This document shows, piece by piece, positions 1 to 4,970 of a DNA stretch of 14,207 nucleotides. Within the stretch, counting starts at the first letter, position 1. Each line of letters opens with the position of its first letter. The notes below the pieces were generated by a model. That model saw nothing but the letters and a program-made list of their open reading frames with translations, did not search any database and was not told where the DNA came from. This stretch comes from Prolixibacteraceae bacterium (GTDB taxonomy: Bacteria > Bacteroidota > Bacteroidia > Bacteroidales > Prolixibacteraceae), in the NCBI GenBank assembly GCA_023229575.1, contig JALNYZ010000058.1, positions 1 through 14,207 of the forward strand, given 5' to 3'. Made by a program: the position numbers and the translations under genes.

Positions 1-549
1 CAGATAACCATCGATGGTTTCATTGCAGGGCCAAACGGGGAAATGGATTTTATGGTTTGGGACTGGGATGACGAAAGTAAAAAATATGTCTCCGAACTTA
101 CAGATACTATTGACTGTATCCTCTTGGGACGAAAACTTGCCCAGGGATTTATCCCATACTGGGAGAAGGTAGCTTCCAATCCAAATGACCCCGAGTACCT
201 TTTTGGCAAAAAGATGAATGACACCCCCCGGGTTGTTTTTTCACGAAAGCTCAAAGAGACAGAATGGAACAATGCCACGCTTGCCAATGGAGAACTCTCA
301 GAAGAAATAAAAAGATTGAAAAATCAAAATGGCAAAAACATAATCGCTTATGGTGGAGGGACTTTTGTTTCGTCGCTCATAAAAGAACGGCTCGTTGACG
401 AGTTCCATTTGTTCGTAAATCCAGTTGCGATTGGAAATGGAATGTCCATATTCAAGGAACTTGGCAGTAAACAAGATCTAACCCTGATCACAGCAATCCC
501 TTTTGCCTGTGGTATTGTGGCTCTTCAATACGAAATAAACAAAAGCTGA
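1..549 (+). CDS. RibD C-terminal / DHFR-like reductase family protein, 5' partial
   Basis: The reading frame is open from base 1, so the gene begins outside the window. Alignment by eye with the related gene at 2526-3092 suggests about 8 residues are missing. The 182 visible residues show the family pattern: ITIDGFIAGPNGE near the start, LLGRKLAQGFIPYW at fragment residues 41-54, a glycine-rich YGGG at 117-120 where the family binds NADPH, and HLFVNPVAIGNG at 136-147. Members resemble the reductase domain of RibD and dihydrofolate reductase, but most such stand-alone proteins (YyaP/YwjB type) have no known substrate. A cytosolic NADPH-dependent reductase is the inference. The stop overlaps the next start by one base (TGATG), which suggests translational coupling. 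Confidence 0.88.
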   Translation, partial: QITIDGFIAGPNGEMDFMVWDWDDESKKYVSELTDTIDCILLGRKLAQGFIPYWEKVASNPNDPEYLFGKKMNDTPRVVFSRKLKETEWNNATLANGELSEEIKRLKNQNGKNIIAYGGGTFVSSLIKERLVDEFHLFVNPVAIGNGMSIFKELGSKQDLTLITAIPFACGIVALQYEINKS

Positions 550-971
550 TGAAATCATTCATATTAGAAAATGACATAAGGGTCTTTTGTGTAACGGCAA
601 AGTCTTTCCCCGACGGGATCATGGAGGCGTTCGAGAAATTATATGCTTCCGTTGACTTGGGTGATAGAGGACGGCAGTTTGGTATCTCACGTCCAAACCA
701 AAAAGGGCAAATTGTTTACAAGGCAGCCCTGGAGGAGATCAATGATGGAGATGCCGAAAAATTTGGGTGTGAGCCTTTTGTAATTCAAAAGGGTAGCTAC
801 ATCTTTTTGGACAGGTTAAATTTTATGAAAGATTTACAAAGCATCGGAAGAGCTTTCCATGAGCTTATTTCGCAACCTGGTATCGATCCAAATGGTTATT
901 GTTTGGAATGGTATCTGAACCCAAACGATGTACGTTGTATGGTACGGCTTGAGGATAACAAAATTTTATAG
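549..971 (+). CDS. GyrI-like / effector-binding-domain protein
   Basis: This 140-residue soluble protein looks like a stand-alone GyrI-like or transcription-activator effector-binding domain. It has an N-terminal strand and FPDGI-EAFEKL helix (about residues 20-31), GRQFGISRPNQKGQIVYKAA (about 41-60), PFVIQKGSY (about 76-84), and a C-terminal EWYLNPNDVRCMVRL strand region (about 120-134). There is no HTH domain, so it is not itself a recognisable DNA-binding regulator. Proteins of this fold bind small hydrophobic molecules or partner proteins. The role here is unknown. The ATG overlaps the upstream stop by one base, so it is probably co-translated with the DHFR-like gene. The fold assignment is from pattern recognition and is moderately certain; the reading frame is secure. 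Confidence 0.78.
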   Translation: MKSFILENDIRVFCVTAKSFPDGIMEAFEKLYASVDLGDRGRQFGISRPNQKGQIVYKAALEEINDGDAEKFGCEPFVIQKGSYIFLDRLNFMKDLQSIGRAFHELISQPGIDPNGYCLEWYLNPNDVRCMVRLEDNKIL

Positions 972-981
972 AAAACGTATA

Positions 982-1191
982 ATGGTTGAGGTTTTTAAAA
1001 CAAATGTTGAACTGATAGAGCAGTCTCAATGGCTTATCAATCAAATTATTTGTCATATGCCAAATGGGATAGTCAATTTTGACCTCGAAGATTGTGATAA
1101 AATTTTGAGAGTGGAAGCTGAAAGTATTTCTCTTCGGACCATCATTGATGTGCTGAACAAAAATGGTTTTCATGCAGAGGTTCTAATCTGA
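982..1191 (+). CDS. HMA-fold-like small protein without CxxC motif
   Basis: The start is placed at the ATG at 982 (MVEVFKTNV), 10 bases after the previous stop. An in-frame ATG at 928 would overlap the upstream gene by 44 bases and add a basic stretch not expected in this family. The 69-residue product fits a ferredoxin-like beta-alpha-beta-beta-alpha-beta order: VEVFKTNV, helix ELIEQSQWLINQI, strand IVNFDLEDCDK, strand ILRVEA, helix SLRTIIDVLNKN, strand FHAEVLI. This resembles heavy-metal-associated (HMA) domains, but the metal-binding CxxC loop is absent. The two cysteines, at about residues 25 and 39, are not in that arrangement. Similar CxxC-less proteins occur in Bacteroidota. Function is unknown. 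Confidence 0.75.
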   Translation: MVEVFKTNVELIEQSQWLINQIICHMPNGIVNFDLEDCDKILRVEAESISLRTIIDVLNKNGFHAEVLI

Positions 1192-1218
1192 ATGTACAAC
1201 CAGAAATGAAAATTAACT

Positions 1219-1587
1219 ATGGACGCTTTAAACAATGACATTGATAAATACATCAGTGGTTTTCCGGAGGAAGTTCAAATAATTTTGGCAGAAATTCGGA
1301 TAACCATTAGGCAAGCAGCGCCGGATGCGGTAGAAACAATTAAATATGCTATGCCGACTTTCGTTCTAAATGGGAATTTGGTCCATTTTGCCGCCTTCAA
1401 AAACCATATCGGTTTCTATCCGGTTCCATCAGGAATTGAAGCATTTAAAAAGGAGCTATCTGTTTACAAAGGTGCAAAAGGTTCGGTTCAGTTTCCGCTC
1501 GATAAGCCAATGCCGCTTGGACTAATATCTAATATTGTAAAGTTTAGGGTTAATGAAAACTTACAAAAGGTAAAAACCAGGAAATAA
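1219..1587 (+). CDS. DUF1801 domain protein (YdhG-like, frataxin-like fold)
   Basis: The 122-residue protein matches the DUF1801 pattern. It has a helical N-terminus with the IDKYISGFPEEVQIIL segment (8-23), then the family core with IKYAMPTFVLNG (41-52), LVHFAAFKNHIGFYPVP (54-70), and a C-terminal YKGAKGSVQFPLDKPMP (83-99). The fold is related to frataxin and YdhG, and some members are named iron chaperones, but experimental support is limited. It is a soluble cytosolic protein. It starts 27 bases after the HMA-like gene and is on the same strand, so it probably belongs to the same transcript as the genes from position 1. The ATG at 1219 gives a typical family length. An ATG at 1206 in another frame ends after 10 codons. 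Confidence 0.85.
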   Translation: MDALNNDIDKYISGFPEEVQIILAEIRITIRQAAPDAVETIKYAMPTFVLNGNLVHFAAFKNHIGFYPVPSGIEAFKKELSVYKGAKGSVQFPLDKPMPLGLISNIVKFRVNENLQKVKTRK

Positions 1588-1658
1588 AAAAGCAAAAATG
1601 AATCAATATCTTTTATTGTCCTATAAATCAGTAATATAATCAAAAATCTTAGTCAAAG

Positions 1659-2246
1659 ATGAGAAAAGTAGTTTTATTTATGCATGTCTCTTTGGATGGT
1701 TTTACCACCGACTCCAATGGTGGAATGGATTGGATTAATGTTGATGAGGAGATGTTTGATTATGCCGGAGAACGGACAAACGCCTCAGATACTGCGCTCT
1801 ATGGCCGTGTTACCTATCAATTGATGGAAAGTTACTGGCCAACAGCAGCAGACCAACCGAATCCAACCAAACACGACATCGAACATTCAAAGTGGTACAA
1901 GAGTGTAACCAAGGTTGTTGTATCCAAGACAATGAAAGACGCTGGTAAGGCGAATACAATCATTATAGGTGAGGATCTGCCCGGAGAGATTAGAAAACTC
2001 AAAAACGGACCAGGGAAAGAGATCATCATATTTGGCAGTCCGTCATTGGCCCATTCCCTGATGGAAGAAAATTTAATTGACGGTTACTGGCTGTTTGTCA
2101 ATCCAATTCTGATAGGACATGGTATTCCATTGTTTAAGAATATCAAACAAAATGTAAGACTAAAACTTCTTACCAATAGGACTTTTGCTTCGGGAGTAGT
2201 ATGCCTTAATTATGAACTTAAACAAAAAAACAATGAACAAGACTAA
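1659..2246 (+). CDS. RibD C-terminal / DHFR-like reductase family protein (second copy)
   Basis: This is a full-length 195-residue member of the stand-alone RibD_C/DHFR-like family. It shows MRKVVLFMHVSLDGFTTDSN at the start, ALYGRVTYQLMESYW at 46-60 (matching the GR-TYE helix of the family), IFGSPSLA at 124-131, and LFVNPILIGHGIPLF at 145-159. It differs from the copies at 1 and 2526. The glycine pair of the nucleotide loop is GS instead of GG, and the middle is longer, with W/Y-rich HSKWYKSVTK at 76-85. It is therefore a more distant paralogue and probably not a recent duplicate. The cofactor is inferred to be NADPH and the substrate is unknown. Its last 14 bases overlap the start of the SRPBCC pseudogene at 2233. 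Confidence 0.87.
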   Translation: MRKVVLFMHVSLDGFTTDSNGGMDWINVDEEMFDYAGERTNASDTALYGRVTYQLMESYWPTAADQPNPTKHDIEHSKWYKSVTKVVVSKTMKDAGKANTIIIGEDLPGEIRKLKNGPGKEIIIFGSPSLAHSLMEENLIDGYWLFVNPILIGHGIPLFKNIKQNVRLKLLTNRTFASGVVCLNYELKQKNNEQD

Positions 2247-2492
2247 TTCACAATGTGTAGAAACGCAGATGCTGATTAGAAAACCTGTTTCACAAGTCTT
2301 TGAGGCATTTATTGACCCTTCGATAAAAACTATGGTTTTGATAAAACCGGAGATGATCTTTTGGAAATAATCAAAGATTCAACCGGTGGTTTTACAACAG
2401 TCTTAGATGGTTTAAAAGCATTTTTAGAGTACAATATAAATTTGAATTTAATAGCCGACAAATATCCTAAGGAAGTTATTCAGCATAGGTAA
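2233..2492 (+). pseudogene. SRPBCC (AHSA1-like) protein, internally deleted and frameshifted
   Basis: The N-terminal part reads from the ATG at 2233 as a normal SRPBCC start, with QMLIRKPVSQVFEAFIDPS at residues 12-30. Soon after IDPS the frame turns into unrelated sequence and stops at 2368-2370. From about 2334, in another frame, a clear C-terminal end of the same family appears. It includes GFDKTGDDLLEII, DSTGGFTTVLDGLKAFLE and NINLNLIADKYPK, and stops at 2490-2492. Intact relatives are about 150 residues. The parts here account for about 80, so roughly 70-80 central codons are missing and the halves are out of frame. The junction lies near 2325-2334. SRPBCC proteins bind hydrophobic ligands in a helix-grip pocket. 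This copy cannot make one. Confidence 0.85.
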
Positions 2493-2525
2493 TAAAAAGA
2501 TTTTATTCTTGTAAAACAAAACACA

Positions 2526-3092
2526 ATGAGAAAAGTAAAATTTTCAATGCAAATGACCATTAACGGATATGTTGCCGGACCAAATGGAGAAAATGACTGG
2601 ATGACCTGGAACCCTGATGACGAATTTATGGAGTTTATCAATTCTCATTTTGATTCCTCAGACACGATTTTACTTGGCAGAAAATTAGCAGACGGCTTTA
2701 TAAAGTATTGGGAGGATGCACTGGACAAGAATCCAGATACTCCATTTGCAAAACAAATAGTTGAAACTCCAAAAGTTGTTTTTACCAAGACACTTGACAA
2801 ATCAACCTGGAACAACACCACTTTGGCAAAAGGAAATCTTGCAGACGAGATTGCCAACTTAAAAAAACAAAACGGTAAAGACATTATTGTTGTTGGCGGT
2901 GCAGGTTTTGTTTCCTCACTAATAAAAGAAGGGCTTATTGACGAGTATCACCTTATTGTAAATCCAACAGCCATTGGTACTGGTATGACTATTTTTAATT
3001 CACTTGACAGATTACGGAAATTTACACCCGTACAAGCAAAACTCTATTCAGGCGGTAAAATTGTTTTGAGTTATAAACCAAAAAATGATTGA
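2526..3092 (+). CDS. RibD C-terminal / DHFR-like reductase family protein (third copy)
   Basis: This is a complete 188-residue paralogue, close in pattern to the truncated gene at position 1. Shared segments include MTINGYVAGPNGEND at 10-24, ILLGRKLADGFIKYWE at 48-63, TWNNTTLAKGNL at 94-105, VVGGAGFVSSLIKEGLIDEY at 122-141 and VNPTAIGTGM at 145-154. The GG pair at 124-125 is the expected nucleotide-phosphate loop. Cytosolic, NADPH-linked reduction is inferred and the substrate is unknown. The ATG is preceded by an A-rich stretch (AAAACAAAACACA), common for Bacteroidota starts that lack a strong Shine-Dalgarno. The gene follows the SRPBCC pseudogene by 33 bases and its end lies 76 bases before the VOC start. 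Confidence 0.88.
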   Translation: MRKVKFSMQMTINGYVAGPNGENDWMTWNPDDEFMEFINSHFDSSDTILLGRKLADGFIKYWEDALDKNPDTPFAKQIVETPKVVFTKTLDKSTWNNTTLAKGNLADEIANLKKQNGKDIIVVGGAGFVSSLIKEGLIDEYHLIVNPTAIGTGMTIFNSLDRLRKFTPVQAKLYSGGKIVLSYKPKND

Positions 3093-3168
3093 CGGCACCA
3101 TTCAACAAACGACAACAAAGGAAAAGAAAGCACCACTGATTACATCTTCTTATAAAAACGTATCAATT

Positions 3169-3663
3169 ATGAAAACAAAAACACAGGCAATTCCGAAGGG
3201 CTACCACACGCATACCCCTTACATCAATGTAAAAGGTGCGGTAGAGGCAATCGAATTTTACAAAAAGGCATTTGGCGCGAAAGAAGTTGGAAGGATTACG
3301 ATGCCGGATGGAAGCATTGCACATGCCGAAATAGAAATTGGTGATTCAAAAATTATGCTTGCCGAAGAGAATGCCCAATGGGGCAATTCAAGTCCGCAGA
3401 CACTCGGAGGTTCACCGGTCTGTCTTTGTCTGTATGTGGAGGATGTAGATGCCGTTTTCGCCAAAGCGCTTCAGGAAGGTGCAACAGTGACAGGGGAAAT
3501 GGTAGTTAAAGACCAATTTTATGGTGACCGTGCAGGAAGCCTTACCGATCCCTTTGGTCACAAATGGTCGATCATGACACATAAAGAGGATGTTTCGTTT
3601 GAAGAGATGCAAAAACGAATGGATGCCATGTTTGCAGGGCAAGATGAATATCGTGAACAGTAA
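3169..3663 (+). CDS. VOC family protein, PhnB-like
   Basis: The start is placed at the ATG at 3169, giving MKTKTQAIPKGYHTHTPYIN and 164 residues, the usual size of PhnB-type VOC proteins. An in-frame ATG at 3085 would add 28 residues of low-complexity character and overlap the preceding gene by 8 bases, so it is less likely. Visible family segments are TPYINVKGAVEAIEFYKKAF (16-35), MPDGSIAHAEIEIGDSKIML (45-64), LCLYVEDVDAVFAKALQEGA (86-105) and FYGDRAGSLTDPFGHKWSI (117-135). This last block is typical of PhnB/3-demethylubiquinone-like VOC domains. VOC proteins include glyoxalases, dioxygenases and resistance proteins. The substrate here cannot be read from sequence. It is followed 15 bases later by a DoxX-like gene. 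Confidence 0.88.
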   Translation: MKTKTQAIPKGYHTHTPYINVKGAVEAIEFYKKAFGAKEVGRITMPDGSIAHAEIEIGDSKIMLAEENAQWGNSSPQTLGGSPVCLCLYVEDVDAVFAKALQEGATVTGEMVVKDQFYGDRAGSLTDPFGHKWSIMTHKEDVSFEEMQKRMDAMFAGQDEYREQ

Positions 3664-3678
3664 ATAAAGCCTACAAAA

Positions 3679-4071
3679 ATGAAAAAAGAGAAAGTTATTT
3701 TTTGGATTACAACAGGTATTATCTTCTTATTTGAAGGTGTAATGCCCGCGTTGACTTCGCAAACGGAAATGGCCAAAGAGGGAATCCGACATTTAGGCTA
3801 CCCCGAATATTTTGGTGTCATGTTTACGGTATTCAAAGTATCTGGCGCGTTAGCCTTAATTATCCCTCAAATTCCTCGTCGCATAAAAGAATGGGCTTAT
3901 GCCGGTTTTGCTATTGATTTTATTTCGGCATTTGTAAGTCTTTGGGCCGTTGACGGGTTAAAGCCTATGACTTTTTTCCCAATAGTTTTTATTGGAATTT
4001 TGGTTTTGTCGTATGTTTATTATCACAAGATTAATAACAAGATAGTTACGGCAATTAGCAGTAAACCATGA
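3679..4071 (+). CDS. DoxX-like small integral membrane protein
   Basis: The 130-residue protein has four hydrophobic segments, at about residues 5-24, 43-63, 72-91 and 97-116, and charged short loops. This is the DoxX/DoxX-like layout. The segments IIFLFEGVMPALT (14-26) and GIRHLGYPEYFGVMF (35-49) are characteristic of this family, with the HLGYP motif at 38-42. It is expected in the inner membrane. The biochemical role of most DoxX-like proteins is unknown; some related ones act with redox or sulfur enzymes. It starts 15 bases after the VOC gene and is probably co-transcribed with it. The gene ends at TGA 4069-4071, just before a degraded SRPBCC fragment. Confidence 0.85.
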   Translation: MKKEKVIFWITTGIIFLFEGVMPALTSQTEMAKEGIRHLGYPEYFGVMFTVFKVSGALALIIPQIPRRIKEWAYAGFAIDFISAFVSLWAVDGLKPMTFFPIVFIGILVLSYVYYHKINNKIVTAISSKP

Positions 4072-4113
4072 AGTTATTACATTTCAGGTGATAGGAATGG
4101 CTAAGATTGCACC

Positions 4114-4245
4114 TTTGGTTCAACAACACGAAACTCCAAAGTTATAAAGGCTTCGCAGGAAAAGCTGTACCAGGCTTTTAACAATCCTGAAGCCAATGCT
4201 TTCTGGTTGGCATCCGGGGAGAAGATACCAAGTTTTGTGGTCTGA
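4114..4245 (+). pseudogene. SRPBCC (AHSA1-like) N-terminal remnant
   Basis: A 43-codon open frame with no start codon (an in-frame TAA lies at 4102-4104) encodes a recognisable SRPBCC N-terminus: STTRNSKVIKASQEKLYQAF, followed by NNPEANAFWLASGEK. The pattern of a KASxEKLYQAF helix and then NPEA-FWLA is that of AHSA1-like proteins of the VIKAPPEKVYxAFT type. It ends at TGA 4243-4245 after a short unrelated tail, and the rest of the expected 140-150 residue protein is absent. It is a different subgroup from the pseudogene at 2233, judging by its N-terminal motif, so two distinct SRPBCC genes have decayed in this block. Confidence 0.7.
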
Positions 4246-4350
4246 AAAATAAGATTGTACAAATCCTGATTGAAACTATTTGACTATAGTCTCCAATTGG
4301 ATTCATCATTTAATCCTCAATTGGATTATGAAACCGATTGAAAAAGATCA
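4246..4350. repeat. A/T-rich spacer with short direct and inverted repeats
   Basis: The 10-mer CAATTGGATT occurs at 4294-4303 and again at 4318-4327, 24 bases apart. A perfect 10-base palindrome GACTATAGTC lies at 4282-4291, and TAATCC/GGATTA arms at 4311-4316 and 4323-4328 can form a short hairpin. No coding sequence is recognised. The hairpin sits between the ends of the plus-strand DoxX/SRPBCC block and the minus-strand gene ending at 4351. It could help end either transcript, but it lacks a clear T-tract. Confidence 0.4.
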
Positions 4351-4683
4351 TTAATCCGAATATATTTTTTCAAAATAACGCAACGCGCAATCCTGCAATA
4401 CCTTGTGCTTTCGCTCTTCCGGGATAACCGGTGCGAGCGCTTTTTGGGTAAAGATAGGCCACCCATCAACGTCCACCCCGTTTTTTTGTACCAGCCCCAT
4501 CTCCTGGTAAAGTGTACAACTTCCCAGGTGGATGAGGCTCATTTTTTCATCCTTTGTAAAGCGTTGAAATGTAAGGCCGCGTTCGCGGATCCCTATCAGG
4601 AAAAGAACCCCGTTCAGATCTATATCGATGTTGAATTGCTTACCCAGGTGGTCGCACAATTCAGTCCAGTTTGAAAATGTCAT
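4351..4683 (-). CDS. Conserved hypothetical protein (Bacteroidota type)
   Basis: The chosen ATG at 4683 gives 110 residues starting MTFSNWTELCDHLGKQFNID. A longer frame to 4704 would need a TTG start. The protein is soluble, with no signal peptide or membrane segment. Features include an N-terminal helix, hydrophobic LNGVLFLIGIRERG (residues 23-36), FTKDEKMSLIHLGSCTLYQE (42-61), DVDGWPIFTQK (71-81) and a C-terminal helix ending YFEKIYSD. The pattern FLIGIRE-G--F--F-KDEKM-LIH----L matches small proteins I recall from Bacteroidota genomes with no assigned function. It is divergent from asnS across about 290 bases and appears to be a single-gene transcription unit. Confidence 0.8.
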   Translation of the reverse strand: MTFSNWTELCDHLGKQFNIDIDLNGVLFLIGIRERGLTFQRFTKDEKMSLIHLGSCTLYQEMGLVQKNGVDVDGWPIFTQKALAPVIPEERKHKVLQDCALRYFEKIYSD

Positions 4684-4688
4684 GATTA

Positions 4689-4715
4689 CAAAATTAAATA
4701 ACAAAGTTAGCAGAA
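4689..4715 (-). promoter_or_regulatory. Candidate promoter for the hypothetical gene at 4351-4683
   Basis: On the minus strand a TAATTTTG (complement of 4689-4696) fits the Bacteroidota -7 consensus TAnnTTTG exactly. About 19 bases upstream lies a T-rich stretch in place of the -33 TTTG. Only five bases separate the box from the ATG at 4683, so transcription would begin at or very near the start codon and the mRNA would be leaderless or nearly so. This is inference from consensus matching in A/T-rich DNA. Confidence 0.3.
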
Positions 4716-4732
4716 AAAATTATTACACAGAG

Positions 4733-4856
4733 TTACACAGAGAAACCAGAGAGTTTCACGGAGAGATAAAAGTTAAGTTATAGTTATAATTTCAAATTGT
4801 ATAATTCATAAATCCTTACAAAAAACGCTGTGCGACTCTGTGGTTTCTCTGTGTAA
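4733..4856. repeat. Inverted repeat built of CACAGAG-type units
   Basis: The arms at 4733-4754 and 4835-4856 match as inverted copies at 21 of 22 positions (TTACACAGAGAAACC then AGAGAGT or ACAGAGT), around an 80-base A/T-rich spacer. The left arm is extended outward by a further ATTACACAGAG unit at 4722-4732 and continues inward as TTTCACGGAGAG, so it is itself a degenerate tandem of 9-10 base units. Runs of A flank the left arm and a run of T follows the right arm. It lies between the divergent hypothetical gene and asnS. It resembles dispersed intergenic repeats and not a coding remnant. Confidence 0.75.
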
Positions 4857-4907
4857 TTTTTCTAAAACAAGCATTTCGAGTACCGACGATCCGCCAAAAT
4901 GTGTAAT

Positions 4908-4936
4908 TTTGTCTTAGCTATCAATTGATACATTTA
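4908..4936 (+). promoter_or_regulatory. Candidate asnS promoter with 12-base palindrome
   Basis: TTTG at 4908-4911 and TACATTTA at 4929-4936 resemble the Bacteroidota -33 TTTG and -7 TAnnTTTG elements. The last base of the -7 box differs and the 17-base spacing is slightly short. Between and overlapping them is the perfect palindrome TATCAATTGATA at 4919-4930, which could be an operator-like site. The predicted transcript start would be near 4943, leaving a short leader of about 28 bases. Confidence 0.35.
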
Positions 4937-4970
4937 TTACACACCGTTTTACAAGGAAGAATTGATCATA

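Noticed and set aside
865..1173. Minus-strand open frame of 102 codons
   Set aside because: It overlaps the GyrI-like and HMA-like genes on the opposite strand and its translation has no recognisable pattern.
3085..3168. Upstream ATG adding 28 residues to the VOC protein
   Set aside because: The extension overlaps the preceding gene and has no family similarity. The internal ATG at 3169 gives the normal length.
4068..4110. Short open frames just after the DoxX-like stop
   Set aside because: Fragments such as an ATG at 4068 or 4097 end within a few codons and match no family I know, so no gene is called.
1..4250. Integron cassette array
   Set aside because: The gene types are cassette-like, but I see no attC-like paired sites between them, and several genes overlap or are separated by only about 10-30 bases.
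4311..4328. TAATCC/GGATTA hairpin as a terminator
   Set aside because: The stem is only six pairs and no T-tract follows on either strand.
4962..4970. Upstream TTG as the asnS start
   Set aside because: It would be only two bases from the AAGGAAG ribosome binding site. The ATG at 4971 has suitable spacing and gives the expected N-terminus.
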